In this document: one piece after another, positions 33,129 to 45,434 of the stretch
Layout: every line of letters begins with the position of its first letter
Numbering within the stretch: the first letter of the stretch is position 1
NCBI GenBank assembly: GCA_025331125.1
Contig: JAOALB010000053.1
Coordinates: forward strand, 62,001 to 126,000
Direction of reading: 5' to 3'
Origin: Mycogone perniciosa
Taxonomy: Eukaryota; Ascomycota; Sordariomycetes; Hypocreales; Hypocreaceae
DNA length: 64,000 nucleotides
Notes under the pieces: model-generated
The model's input: the letters and a program-made list of their open reading frames with translations, nothing else
What the model was told of the DNA's origin: nothing
Databases searched by the model: none
Program-made: the position numbers and the translations under genes

Positions 33129-36100
33129 ATGACTTCCAGGTAAGCATGTGCTTGAGCTCTTCCAATGAGACATGAAGCTAACCAGCTGCCAGACTTGATC
33201 GACTAGTTACGTAAGTTGACCCTATCACTTGCCTTCCTTGGCGCTGTATTACAACCTTGCGAGATGTAACTTCGCATGGTTATGAAATAAATCTCCCCAT
33301 GAATGGATAACTGACCCTGCCCTTTGTAGTATCCTCGAAACGGGGAGCACAAGGCTCATCCGGGACACAGCCGTCAACCAGCTTGCCGACTGGCAAAAGC
33401 AACACCCCGATGAGCTCTTCAACCTCCTATCACGTGTGGTTCCCTACCTCCGCCACAAAGATTGGGAGACGCGACAGACAGCGGCCAAGGCCATCGGCAA
33501 GATCGTAGAGAATGCACCTCTCTACGACCCTAACTATGAAGATGCGCCGAGTGAGCCTAAGAAGGAGGAAAACTCTGCCGAAAATGGCCATGTCAAGAAA
33601 GAAGAAGACGATAAAGACTCATCCATCCTCGCCGACGACTTTTTCAAATTCGAGGCACTTGATGTAGAGATCATTCTGAAATATGGACGAGAACTTCTTC
33701 GTGGTGGTGGCCTTGAGTATCACCTTGCAACCCTGGACCCCCAAGCACGCCTGGCTTATCAGAAAAAGACTCTTGTCGGTCGACTAGGCTTGCTGGGAAG
33801 AAAATTCGAGGATGAAGAAGTCCCTGTTGCCAATGACGGCGTTCCCAAGACCCCGCTTGATACAAGCAACGGCAATGGTCTAGCCCGGAGTGATAGTGTC
33901 CCAGCCCACAGCCAGCCATCAGAGGAATCGCAACTAAGCTCAAGACAACTCAATGTGTTAAAACGAAAGCGGAAGAAGGAGGCCATGAAGGCATCCCAGG
34001 GGAAAGGAGGCTTTGGCGACCTCTCATTAAGGCGATCAACGACGACTGGATCCGAAGGATTTGGGGATGATGCCCAGATGGGTGACCACGATTCGAAGAA
34101 GAATGGAAAAATGAACGATTACTTCAACCTCGACCGCCCAGGGGATATCGACGAAGACGCGAAAGTCGTCAGCGAATTCAAGGGGTCCGTCATACCTATC
34201 AAATCCGAACTCGAAGCTGAGGAGTCTCTGGAGGGCGTGGAGTGGCCATACGAACGGCTGTGTGATTTTCTCAAAATCGATCTCTTTGATTCATCCTGGG
34301 AAACCCGCCATGGAGCCGCCATGGGACTGCGTGAAGTCCTGCGAGTCCACGGAGGCGGAGCCGGTAGAACTCATGGCAAATCAAGAGATGAAAATGATGC
34401 CCAAAACCGCAAATGGCTTGATGACCTTGCCTGCCGACTGTGCTGTGTCTTGATGCTGGACCGCTTCACTGACTATAGTTCAGATACCTCGGTGGCCCCA
34501 ATCAGAGAGACAATTGGCCAAACCTTGGGATCTGTCCTCAAGCATGTGTCCCCCGAGTCAGTTTACGATATCTATCGGATCCTGTATCGAATGGTGATGC
34601 AAGATGATCTGAAGCTGGATCGGCCCGTATGGGCTGTTTGCCATGGCGGCATGGTAGGGTTGAGATATGTCGTAGCCATCAGAAAGGACCTCCTGCTCCA
34701 AGACGGCGATATGATCGACGGGGTGATTAAGGCGGTCATGAAAGGCTTGGGTGACTTGGATGACGACGTCCGCTCTGTCAGTGCTGCCACTTTGATCCCC
34801 ATGGCACAGGAATTTGTTACCATGCGACCTGCTTCGCTAGATGAACTTACCAACATTGTCTGGGAGAGTTTGTCCAATCTGGGTGATGATTTGAGTGCCA
34901 GTACTGGTCGTATCATGGATCTTCTCGCTACATTGTGTGGCTTCCCCGAGGTTCTGGAATCAATGAAAAACTCCGCGGCCCAGGACGAGGAACGCTCATT
35001 TACACTGTTGGTACCACGCCTATATCCTTTCCTACGACATACTATTACCTCAGTCCGCCTTGCTGTGCTGAAAGCGCTCTTGACTTTTGCGAATCTCGGC
35101 GACGAAGCATCTCAAGGCTGGCTCAATGGCAGGATATTAAGGCTCATCTTTCAGAACATCCTGGTTGAGAGAGATAAAGAGACTCTCAACATGTCTCTGG
35201 AACTCTGGTCTGCTCTTGTCCGCTCTTTGGCGAAAAAGCCATCCATCCTTGCCGACGAATTTGCTTCTCACATCGACCCGCTGATGCAGCTGACGTTGCA
35301 TCCCATTGGTGTTTCGCGGAATCCCATTCCTATGCATACAAATCTCTTTCAAAAACCGTCTGGGGGTACATATTCAATGCCTGGCTTCAATCAACCTGCG
35401 TCAAGACGAATGTCCTCTCCTGATGGATCTGAAAGGCCTACGAAACGCCGCCGCAAGTCTACCAAGGTCGAGGAGACTGTCTCAAACAATTTGACGCATG
35501 ATGTGGATGGTCATATGATGCAAGGAGATGTTGATCTTGTTGGGTTAGATGTCTTGATCCGATCCAGGGTCTCCGCTTCCAAGGCCATGGGCTTAATCAT
35601 GTCGCTGGTACCGTCTGCGAATCTTGACGATTACGACGCCTTGCTGGTTCCTGGTCTCACTTCAGCGTATTCTTCCACCCAACTCACTGCCTGCATCGTT
35701 ATCGACGAATATGCAAGGAATTGCCAAAATGCGGAAGATCCTGCTCGCTATCTGGATCACTTGCAGCGCATCGTAGAGTCTGATCGTCCCTCAGCATACA
35801 GAGATCTCGTCACTTTCGTTCAGCGCGCGAGAACGCAATGTCAACAACTAATCCATTTGTTCCGCGATCATGGAAAAGTTTCTCACAGCAAGCTCCCTGT
35901 TCTGCCGGTTGTGGTACAGGGAGAGGCAGAGGCAGGTCCTAGCGCATTCTCAATCGCTACTGCTGAAAAGTGTGTCAGCGATGATTATGAGAGGCTGAAA
36001 AAGATTATGCCTCCGGGCCAACGGTTGATTGCTGGCCAGCAATTGGCTGAGGCCCGCGAAGTCACAATGCTGGCAATCGAAGAAGCTAAGACTTTCAAGG

Positions 36101-38976
36101 AGGCTCGTGACGTGAGAATCAAGGCTGGCGCAGCTTGTGCCATGGTCGCCATGAAGCTCTTGCCTAAGAAACCTAGTCCATTAATCAAGGGCATTATGGA
36201 TTCTGTCAAGACAGAGGAAAACCAGCTTCTTCAGAGCCGCTCATCAGAGACAATCGCCAAACTCGTGCAGCTCTTCACGGAGAAGGGAAGGCGAGGACCA
36301 GCAGACAAAGTTGTTGCCAACCTGGTCAAGTTCTCTTGCGTGGAAGTTGCTGAGACTCCGGAGTTCCCTGTCCACGCTAGTAAGACTAGTTGTATTCTTT
36401 CCATGCAGAAGGAAGAGGACAGAGTTGATCATCCGGATGCTGCCAAATGGGCCAAGGAGGCCAAAGCTGCCCGTATCACACGAAGAGGTGCCAAGGAAGC
36501 GCTTGAAATTCTTTCCAAGACCTATGGTGCAAACCTTCTTGAGACTGTTCCCAGTCTACGAGGCTTCATGCAGGATTCGCTTGTCAAGGCCTTCACTGGA
36601 GATCTGCCGGCTGAAGCTCGTGATCCAGAGCAGACATTTGGTCAGGAGATTGTTGATGCTATGTCCGTTGTTAGGACATTGACTCCTACCTTGGACAAAG
36701 CTCTTCACTCATTCATCATGGAGATGATGCCACTCGTTATCAAAGCCCTGCACTCCGACCTTTCTGTTTTCCGTTACATGGCTGCCAAATGTCTGGCTAC
36801 TATCTGCAGTGTTATTACTGTAGAAGGAATGACGGCGCTGGTTGAGAAGGTTCTGCCATCGATTAACAACCCGCTTGACCTCAACTTCCGCCAAGGCGTA
36901 ATCGAAGCCATTTATCATTTGATTGCAGTCATGGGCGACGCCATCCTCCCATATGTCATCTTTCTCATTGTGCCTGTACTTGGTCGGATGAGCGATTCAG
37001 ACAATGAAATCCGTCTAATTGCGACGACGTCGTTCGCAACACTGGTCAAGCTGGTGCCACTTGAGGCTGGTATTCCTGATCCACCTGGTCTTTCCGAGGA
37101 ACTTTTGAAGGGTCGAGATAGAGAACGAACCTTTATTGCTCAGCTCCTCGACCCGAAAAAGGTTGAGCCATTCAAGATCCCCGTGGCAATCAAAGCGGAG
37201 CTTCGGTCCTATCAACAAGAAGGTGTTAACTGGCTTCATTTCCTCAATAAATACCATCTGCACGGCATTCTTTGTGACGACATGGGTCTTGGTAAGACAT
37301 TACAGACAATCTGCATTGTGGCGAGTGATCATCACCAGCGACAAGAAGAATTTGTGAAGACACAGGCTCCCGACGTGAGGCGATTACCGTCCCTGATAGT
37401 CTGCCCCCCAACCCTTTCGGGACACTGGCAACAGGAGCTCAAGGCGTACGCGCCATTCCTCAGCGTCACTGCATATGTCGGGCCCCCAACGGAGCGAAAA
37501 GCAATGAAAGACAAGCTTGGCGAAACCGACATTGTCATCACTTCGTATGACGTCACCCGAAACGACTCCGACTTGCTGGAGAAGTATAACTGGAATTACA
37601 TTGTGCTGGATGAGGGCCACTTGATCAAGAATCCCAAAGCGAAAATTTCTCAGGCTGTGAAACGATTGGGCAGCAATCATCGACTCATCCTTACCGGCAC
37701 GCCGATTCAAAATAACGTGCTGGAGCTTTGGTCATTGTTTGACTTCCTGATGCCCGGCTTCTTGGGTGCAGAAAAGGTATTTTTGGATCGTTTTGCCAAA
37801 CCAATTGCGGCAAGCCGATATAGTAAGGCATCTTCCAAAGAACAGGAGGCTGGAGCCCTGGCTATCGAAGCGCTTCACAAACAAGTACTTCCATTCCTGC
37901 TACGCCGCCTCAAGGAGGAAGTGCTCAATGATCTACCTCCGAAGATTCTGCAGAACTACTACTGTGATCTGAGTGACTTGCAGAAGAAACTGTTTGAGGA
38001 CTTCACTAAGAAACAAGGCAAGAAGATACAGACTGAGGCTGGACGCGATGACAAGGAGGCCAAACAACACATCTTCCAGGCCTTGCAATACATGCGCAAA
38101 TTGTGCAATTCGCCTGCCATGGTGATGAAGCCGGGCAGCGACTTTTACAACGAGACGCAGAAGATCCTGCAGAAACAGGGAACATCCATCGAGGATGCCC
38201 ACCACGCGCCGAAACTGACTGCCCTCAAGGATCTTTTGATTGACTGTGGCATTGGTGGCGATGAAGGCGATTCTAACGACCCTCTGTATCAGCCCATCAA
38301 ACCGCACCGTGCGCTGATCTTTTGTCAAATGAAAGAAATGTTGGATATGGTTCAGAACAAGGTTCTCAAGGAAATGCTGCCGTCAGTTTCTTATCTCCGA
38401 CTCGATGGCTCGGTCGAGGCGAATAAGAGACAGGACATTGTGAACAAGTTCAACAGCGATCCTTCATACGACGTGCTGCTGCTGACCACCAGCGTCGGTG
38501 GTCTCGGATTGAACTTGACAGGTGCTGATACCGTCATCTTTGTGGAACATGACTGGAATCCTCAGAAGGACTTGCAAGCCATGGACCGTGCCCACCGAAT
38601 TGGACAGAAGAAGGTTGTCAATGTGTACCGCCTCATTACACGTGGCACCTTGGAGGAGAAGATTTTGAGTCTCCAGCGGTTCAAGATCGATGTCGCCTCG
38701 ACCGTGGTGAATCAGCAGAATGCGGGTCTAGCAACGATGGATACGGACCAGATTCTCGACCTGTTCAACTTGGGGGATTCTGGACCAAGTCTCATATCCG
38801 ACAAGCAGCAGAACAGTATCGAAGGGAGAGAAGAGGACATGGTGGACATTGAAACAGGTGATGTGCTGCGGCAGCCAGGCAAGAAGGCTTGGCTGGACGA
38901 CTTGGGAGAGTTGTGGGATAGCAAGCAGTATGAGGAGAGCTTCGACCTCGATGATTTCATGAAGACGATGGCATGA
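33129..38976 (+). CDS. MOT1: TBP-removing Swi2/Snf2 ATPase Mot1 (BTAF1)
   Basis: Nuclear ATPase that strips TATA-binding protein from DNA and so redistributes it among promoters. Model join(33129..33139, 33193..33210, 33330..38976), 1891 residues. The first exon is 11 nt and the second 18 nt; together with exon 3 they spell MTSRLDRLVTILETGSTRLI, the conserved N-terminus of Mot1 proteins, with both splice phases correct. The N-terminal ~1200 residues are HEAT repeats that clamp TBP (VVPYLRHKDWETRQTAAKAIG is the first clear one). The Snf2 ATPase covers about 1290-1830: DDMGLGKTLQ (Walker A, near 1326-1332), DEGH (about 1436-1439), LTGTPIQNN, then helicase C with DHDWNPQKDLQ-like VEHDWNPQ and DRAHRIGQ. 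A basic KRRRKSTK patch at about 715 may be a nuclear signal. CDC37 follows on the same strand. Confidence 0.96.
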
Positions 38977-39498
38977 ACGAATGGCGCGAGCAAGGCGCTC
39001 TGGCTGCACCCTGGAACCAGGACACGAGGACCATAGGGGCGGCTCTCTTATTTGCTGGAGGGGAAAAGGGGTAATGTGACTTAATTATTCATATCAAGGA
39101 ATTGGGCGGAGCACATCAAAATGTGTCTCTTTGGCTTGTACAGTAGATAGATTACTGATCAGTGTGTGTATAAGCATACATTTGAATCTAAAAAATGGCT
39201 TTGATGTATTTGAGTAGTGTTGAAATTTATCGATGCATTGGTTGCTTGTGTTTGGAGGAGGCTTGGAGTTGAGTGAGATTAGATACGCTGACCCCGCTAA
39301 GCTTCGATTTGTTTCTCTGAAGACCCCCGCCTCAAGCTGAGCTCGTCGATCCTCAAACCATCAAAATATCTAAGCTTCTCCTCGACCAGCTCTGCTATAC
39401 CGACTATTGTACAGCACACCAATCGAATTTGTCTCCACGTACAAATTTCTCTCTCTACCTGTGCCAACAGCTTCCGGTAGCTCCCGGCGCTCTTCGCC
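38977..39498. other. MOT1 3' flank and CDC37 promoter
   Basis: Tandem-gene spacer of 522 bp, AT-rich in its first half (probable MOT1 3' UTR). No coding frame or repeat of note. Confidence 0.5.
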
Positions 39499-41079
39499 AT
39501 GCCTGTCGATTACAGCAAATGGGTATGATGCAACAATTGTCATCTTACTGTGTGGCGATATAGCAACAAATCACTGACACGAGCTGAAATAACTAGGAAT
39601 CGCTAGAGATTAGTGACGATTCCGATATTGAAGTCCACCCCAATGTCGATAAGCGATCTTTCATTCGGGCGAAGCAGAACCAGATTCACCAGGAACGCCA
39701 GCAGAGGAAGAACCGTATCCTAGCACTCAAGTACGAACGCATAATCAACGATGCCTTGTTAAAGCGCATCACGGGCCTCGTAGCGTCTCTCGAGGCCCAT
39801 GCGTCCGAGGCGGCTACTCGAAATCCGGCTGAGGTCGCGTTTAAGGCGGTGATGGAATCGGCTGGAAACCCGAAGGATGACCAACCGCCCCCACGACCCG
39901 AGGGAGTCTTTAGCGATGATCAACCACTCCCATCATATTCAAGGATGTTGGCGCAACTGTTGGATCAGGTGAACAAGGCCCTCGAAGAGAAGAAGCCGGA
40001 CGATCGGTATACGGCGATGTTGGAGGAGATCCAGGACCACGAGAATAAGATCAAGGAGTTGCAGAAGGAGCAGGCTGAGGAACTCGATAAGCTTGAGAAG
40101 GAGGAAGGTAAAAAGATTACGAGCGACAGTATTCACGACGGATTCAACAGCTCACATGTCAACAAATCAACGGCCACGGACAAGAAGGACGAGTCCACCA
40201 AGGTCGAGCTCTTGAACCCTAACTTTGCTGCGTCTGCGTCAGGATCACAATCGCTCTCCAAGACTGACCCAGCTGATGATGACGACGAGGCTGAAGCATC
40301 ACCGGAGGCTAGGAAGTTTGCGCAGATCAAGTCTAGTGACTACTCGGCTAGCTTGCAGTTCCTGTCACAGCACCCGCAGATCTTGACGGAGCGGGAGACG
40401 GATGGATTGCTAGTACTCGCATTTGATGCAGCGCTGGAACGCAAGGATGAGCTGTCACGACAAAACGTCCACCAAGCGTTGTTGCTGCAGTACTGCCGCG
40501 CCTTGGGCAAGGATGGTGTCGCGCTGTTCTTCAAGCGCATTACTACCAAGGGCCACCAGGCGCAAGAGGTGTTCTACAAGGACGTTCAGGACACGTACAT
40601 GAGGATCAAGAACCGGTCATTGGAGATTATTGCGGAGCGGGCTAAGGAGCCCCAGGAGGGAGTTGAGCAGATCCAGCTACACGCGGTAGAGCCAGGAACC
40701 ACTATCCAAATCAAGATCCCGCCGGCAGATAGCGAGGATCCGGAGATTCAGGAAGCTCGAGAGATTTTTGATTGCTTCGACCCAGAGATGAAGAAGGCTT
40801 TGGAGTCGGGTGAGCTGGACGAGGTGAACAAAGTGCTTGGCAACATGACAGTAGAGGAAGCGGAGGAGCTGATCAATCTCTTCGGAGAGGTAAGTCAGCT
40901 ATGCATAGCCAACCGCCTTTTTGTGAGATCTAATACTAATCGAATTGAACGAATAGGCCAACATTCTTAGCCTTGAGGAACAGATCATTGACGCAACAAC
41001 CGAGGAAGGACAAAAGCAGCTCAAGGAGATGGAAGCTGCGGCAGCGGCGGAGAGCAACTACGCAGGTGATCCGGAATGA
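39499..41079 (+). CDS. CDC37: Hsp90 co-chaperone Cdc37
   Basis: Cytosolic adaptor that loads protein kinases onto Hsp90. Model join(39499..39522, 39597..40889, 40957..41079), 479 residues. The 24-nt first exon gives MPVDYSKW; joined to exon 2 it makes the invariant kinase-binding N-terminus with the CK2 site at Ser14/Ser17 (EISDDSDIEVHPNVDKRSFI). A coiled coil follows (about 115-165, DQVNKALEEKKP to LEKEEGKK). The Hsp90-binding middle domain starts near KFAQIKSSDYSASLQFL and includes LLLQYCRALGKDGVALFFKRI. The C-terminal helical domain has EEAEELINLFGEANILSLEEQ, which is interrupted by the second intron at GE/AN. Intron ends are GTATGA/CTAG and GTAAGT/ATAG. Length and architecture match fungal Cdc37. 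Confidence 0.96.
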
Positions 41080-41932
41080 TGGATCGACAACGTCTGGGTG
41101 CTGTTGAGAGAGACGACGCGTGGGAATGTCGTGATGCCTGTGAGAAAAGATGGCATTATACGAGACTTCAGAGTCGCCCCGGAATCCTTCCGAAGAGGTT
41201 GTACGGTATACTTGAGTTTCTCGGGTGGTATATATTATCATCGTCCCCGCAACGCATGCTACGAAGCTCGGAACATCCACACGTGGTGATGTGAGGTGAA
41301 GATAGAGTTGAGGAAGGTTCTGACGAACACGCATGGGCCGTTCGAGATCCACGGAGTATTGTCCCTATGGATACCGGCCTGCAGTGGGCAACGTCATCGT
41401 ACACCTTCAGAAGTGACAGCAACAGGGATTACCACTTACGTCTACGGACTTACGAACTCAATACTACCACATACTCCGTAGAAAACATGTGTTATCCCCA
41501 CAAGTATACGCGGCCTTTTTGTGGGGGAGAGGATTGGGTATCGTAAAGCTGGAGAGACTCCGTCAATGGCATATTGCTATTGCCTATGGGGTGTTAGGTA
41601 TCTACTACGTACATAGACAGGGCAAAGTAGGGGACGTTACACATAGCTACGCTGAAGATGGTCACGACCATGCATAACAAAGCCTGTGGTAGGATCTCGA
41701 TAGTACTAGTATTAGTCTCCGGCCGTGTGCGGAATATAAAAAGAAACCTAGCCTTAGGACCCATCCATTCTACTGCTGTGTTGGGCGAGTAGCCCATTGA
41801 AGGAATACGATTGCGACTATTAGCAGCAGCCATTTGAGGCTGACAAACGTTGCTGACTAGAAGTAGTATTGCTATTTCGGTGATAAGTGAAAAAAAAAGA
41901 ACATAATAAATCCGAACATGTGTTAGCAGTAC

Positions 41933-41952
41933 TACGGAGTACGGAGTACTCC
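41933..41952. repeat. Overlapping TACGGAGTA motifs
   Basis: Two TACGGAGTA copies share the TA and continue into an inverted TACTCC arm, so that direct and inverted copies overlap in 20 bp. It lies far from both neighbouring genes. Confidence 0.85.
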
Positions 41953-42271
41953 TGAGTACAAAGTAAGCCTGTCAGCTGTGTTGGGATAAAAATAGTAGTT
42001 CTCTTATCCTGCGACACACACACGCTGGACACGCCTGCATGAAAGGTGGTGTTGAGGCTGTTGGAGATTGGAGATCTGGAACTGAATCCAAGCTCGTGGC
42101 TGGTGGATGAATTCGCCTTGCACAGCCCCACTGATATACGCCGTATCTATCTATTTAGGGACGATGATTGTATGTATGTATGTAAATCACTCAAATGAAG
42201 ATGGCAGATGAAGATGTACAATACCCATATGGTGATCAGCCCGATGACGTGGAATATGAAGAATGGAGAAC

Positions 42272-42291
42272 TACGGAGTACCTACGGAGTA
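42272..42291. repeat. Two direct TACGGAGTA copies 2 bp apart
   Basis: Direct copies at 42272-42280 and 42283-42291, separated by CC. Related degenerate sites (TACGAAGTA near 42343, ACTCCGTGT near 42462, ACTCCGTAT near 42500) follow within 250 bp. Confidence 0.85.
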
Positions 42292-42976
42292 TAGTATTAT
42301 CAAGGCAATAATAATCCCGGTATTTCGTGCATCGGGCTGTTATACGAAGTAGAATTATGAGTTACTACTTACTACTTCAGATCTTACAGATCATCGATCG
42401 AGTCATGGAGTTTTTTATTTTTTTCAACGGCTTGTTTCAGAAACGTAGTTTGTCACTAATACTCCGTGTTATCTGAAAACTCGATCGTTTCAGTGTGCAC
42501 TCCGTATCCACACTGCTGACGTCTCTGAGGCGCAGTTCCGCACAGTGGCGGCCCATGCGCAGCCTTCTGCCAAAATTGGACCAACCAGGGGGTGTTAAAT
42601 GTTTAAGCTTGATAGGGGAATCTGGTACGGAGTTACAGAGCAATACCAAGTAGGCTCTTCCATCATCCATGGCTTAAGCCGTTTCTTTCATCTCAACATC
42701 TTAATTACCACCCTAGTTCTGGCTTCCTGTCTCTCGTTTTGGAAGTCCTTTTCCTCTTTCTTCTTTTCTTTCTTCTTAACCTTTTCGTAATACCTATTTC
42801 CGGATTCTTATCCATCTGACCTCCCTTTTGTATATCATCGCTTTGTATTAATCCAGCAACTCCTTGATCGAGCTTGGAGTTGGTTGGTTGCAGGCAGGAC
42901 TGTCATTCAACAAACAGAGTGGGATATAGTAGCTAAGCCATCAGCTTCAACTTTGAGCCCGGTTTTGAGAAGAAAA

Positions 42977-44089
42977 ATGTTTCCTTCTCTGAGTCGAGCT
43001 TTGGCTGGGGTCCTGGTAGCTATCGCCAGCGTACAGGCCATCCCCCAGACACCAACAACATCAAGCGCAGCAGCACCATCACCATCCAACACCACTTCAT
43101 CATCCAGCGTTTGTAACAATTCGCCAACGCTATGTGGCCGCCGATACAGCGATATCACCTTCATGGGGGCTCATAACAGCGCTTTTCTTAGAGATCAAAG
43201 CACAGGCAACTCCCTGGCCGGAAACCAGTTCAAAAATGCCACAATTGCGCTTGATGCTGGCGTTCGCCTGCTGCAGGCTCAGGTTCACCTGGAGAGCAAT
43301 GAGCTGCGGCTGTGTCATACGTCATGCAGTCTCCTCGATACAGGGCCGCTTGCAACGTGGCTTGCAGCTATCAACAGCTGGATGACCCAGCACCCGCAAG
43401 ATGTTGTCACCATCTTGCTCGTCAACTCGGATAACGTGGACGCCTCTGTGTTTGCGACTGCGTTTCAGTCTTCGGGTCTTTCAAGGCTTGGATACGCGCC
43501 GCCCTCGAAGACGGAGTGGCCGACCTTGCAGTCTATGATTGACAGGGGTACGCGGATGGTGTCATTCATCACCAACATCAGGGCATCCACCGCAGCGCCG
43601 TATCTCTTGCCCGAGTTTGACTATGTCTTTGAAACGCATTTTGAGGTTACCGAGCTCACGGGCTTCAACTGCACGCTCGATCGACCCTCTGGCGCCGGCA
43701 CTGCCCTTACTGCCCACTCCAATGGTCTCCTCAGCCTGGTCAATCACTTCAAGTATCAGGCCCTCACGGCTACCATTTTGATTCCGGATGCGGACAACAT
43801 CGACACCACCAACAGCGCTGCCACAACCACCGATGGCAATTTGGGGAGACACATGCAGCAGTGCAACTCGGAGTGGCAACGGCGGCCCAACTTTGTCCTC
43901 GTTGACTTCTGGGACAGGGGCAACACACTTCAAGCTACCGATAACACGAACAACATCAGGGACATTACAGGCCGGGAATCAGTAAATAGCACCAACAGCA
44001 AGAACAGCGGCAGTTCGTGGACGGAGAGCTCAAGGACAGAGCAGGGTGCGCTAATTGCGTTCATCGTGGCCACGCTGTTGATGGTATAA
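42977..44089 (+). CDS. Secreted, GPI-anchored PLC-like phosphodiesterase (PI-PLC X fold)
   Basis: Single exon, 370 residues. The ATG at 42977 was chosen because it starts a clean signal peptide (MFPSLSRALAGVLVAIASVQA); the frame is open further upstream without another ATG. A Thr/Ser/Pro-rich spacer leads to the catalytic fold. Two His that act in bacterial-type PI-PLC catalysis are seen as H66 in TFMGAHNSAF and H114 in ELRLCHTSC. Cys pairs (CNNSPTLC, CHTSC) suggest disulphides as in extracellular members. PNFVLVDFWDRG is the conserved end of the barrel. The C-terminus has a Ser/Asn-rich stretch and a hydrophobic tail (GALIAFIVATLLMV), as in GPI-anchor signals. Substrate is unknown: the fold is clear, phosphoinositide specificity is not. 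Confidence 0.88.
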   Translation: MFPSLSRALAGVLVAIASVQAIPQTPTTSSAAAPSPSNTTSSSSVCNNSPTLCGRRYSDITFMGAHNSAFLRDQSTGNSLAGNQFKNATIALDAGVRLLQAQVHLESNELRLCHTSCSLLDTGPLATWLAAINSWMTQHPQDVVTILLVNSDNVDASVFATAFQSSGLSRLGYAPPSKTEWPTLQSMIDRGTRMVSFITNIRASTAAPYLLPEFDYVFETHFEVTELTGFNCTLDRPSGAGTALTAHSNGLLSLVNHFKYQALTATILIPDADNIDTTNSAATTTDGNLGRHMQQCNSEWQRRPNFVLVDFWDRGNTLQATDNTNNIRDITGRESVNSTNSKNSGSSWTESSRTEQGALIAFIVATLLMV

Positions 44090-44658
44090 TTGGAAAAAAG
44101 AAATTAGAGGGGTCAATCTATCATGACGATCTCGAGGAAGATCATCATGGCTTGTGGGTAGCATATAATTTTTTTTCTTCTGTCCTTTTTAGGTGATCAT
44201 CAGCATATCAGCGAGGCGTTTGGCGGAGAACCAGATTGCATAGATGGATGGGCATTTTTGCATACGTATTTTTAAAGGAGATATTTTTAGAAATATTGAG
44301 ATATCATGACTATTAGACTTGCCGGTACAAAAGAATGGATTGTTAAATTTTCTGAATACATGCGCATCTATCTATCAATGTTGTCATAAAGACGTTGAAT
44401 GATAGTGAATCTGATGACAGACAGCGCCGAATAAATATCTCGCAGATCACCGGAGAACCTAGCCTAGGCTAAACATCTTCCGCCACAACACGCCGGAATC
44501 GGGCTCCTTTCATTGCCAACAATTATCAGCCTTGATCTTCATAGCTCCCGCGTAATCCACGAAATTGAATGCTCAGATCATCCATTCGAAGCCACCGCCT
44601 CCCGTGGCAGCTTCTCCAACAAATCCGCCGTCAAGCCTTCGCAACCACCCCCATCGCC
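44090..44658. other. Spacer between the PLC-like gene and ECM15
   Basis: 569 bp of AT-rich sequence: probable 3' UTR of the PLC-like gene and promoter of ECM15. Nothing else recognised. Confidence 0.5.
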
Positions 44659-45219
44659 ATGGACTATGCTTCTATCCCCACGCCAGCATCGTGCTATGCT
44701 GATTTCTGTCTCATTCCTGTAAGTCCTGTCTGTAGTGTAGACTTACCCGCTGGCGTGATTGATCGGCTGTTGCTCACATCTCGAGCACAGATCGGCACAG
44801 GCACTGTATCCGTCGCGGAGGAAATTGCGGAGGTGCAGCGCGTTTTGAAGGCCAGTGGCGTGAAGTATACGATGCACTCTGCTGGGACCACTGTTGGTAA
44901 GCTCTTTCTACGGCTTTACGTTATGTGATAGGTCAAGTGGACTAAACTGGGTGTTTGATGTCACTTCAGAGGGAAGCTGGAATGATGTCATGACGGTGAT
45001 TGGCAAGGCCCATGCTGTGGTTCATCAGCGAGGCGTGGTCAGGGTGCAGTCTTCCATGAGGGTTGGATCGAGGTGAGTCGAACTATACACACTCTCTGTC
45101 TGGGTTGCTGTGCTGTGCAAAGCTCATTCATTGATTGGTATTGTAGGACGGATAAGAAGCAGACTGCGGAGGAAAAGGTCAAGAGAATCGAAGACCTTTT
45201 GGTCCAAGATGGAAAATGA
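44659..45219 (+). CDS. ECM15: UPF0045 / MTH1187 family small protein (yeast Ecm15-like)
   Basis: Small ferredoxin-like-fold protein; the yeast member is Ecm15 (YBL001C) and bacterial relatives bind thiamine. Four exons for 113 residues: 44659..44718, 44791..44896, 44970..45072, 45147..45219. The joined protein reads ASIPTPASCYADFCLIPIGT, then TVSVAEEIAEVQRVLKASGV, KYTMHSAGTTVEGSWNDVMT and VVHQRGVVRVQSSMRVGSRT, with the family's P-[IL]-G-T-G, S-x-x-T-x-x-E-G-x-W and G-x-x-R-x-x-[ST]-x-[IM]-[KR]-x-G-x-R blocks. Every one of the three introns falls at a point where this continuity would break. No transit peptide or membrane segment. The biological role in fungi is not settled. It converges on the CCDC47-like gene 215 bp away. 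Confidence 0.9.
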
Positions 45220-45434
45220 TAATATTACAGACGTATTGATTGCCATTGCTCATGGAAAATCATGTTCAAACGTTTAAATCGCTGCTTTTCATTGCCTCCT
45301 ATGAATTTGGAACTTGGACATAAATCCGTACCTCCCGGTGACCGAAACCCAACCCCAGTATTACATAGTACAGGCTACTCATACAAAAAACACCGACAAG
45401 GCCCTCCCGTCATTCATTCATGCATTACCGCTCC

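Larger units (their letters stand above)
41080..42976. other. Intergenic region with clustered TACGGAGTA motifs
   Basis: 1.9 kb without a credible gene. It contains an overlapping double motif at 41933-41952, paired copies at 42272-42280 and 42283-42291, and single copies at 41472-41480 and near 42460-42510. The right end, rich in T and CT, is the promoter and leader of the PLC-like gene. Confidence 0.5.
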
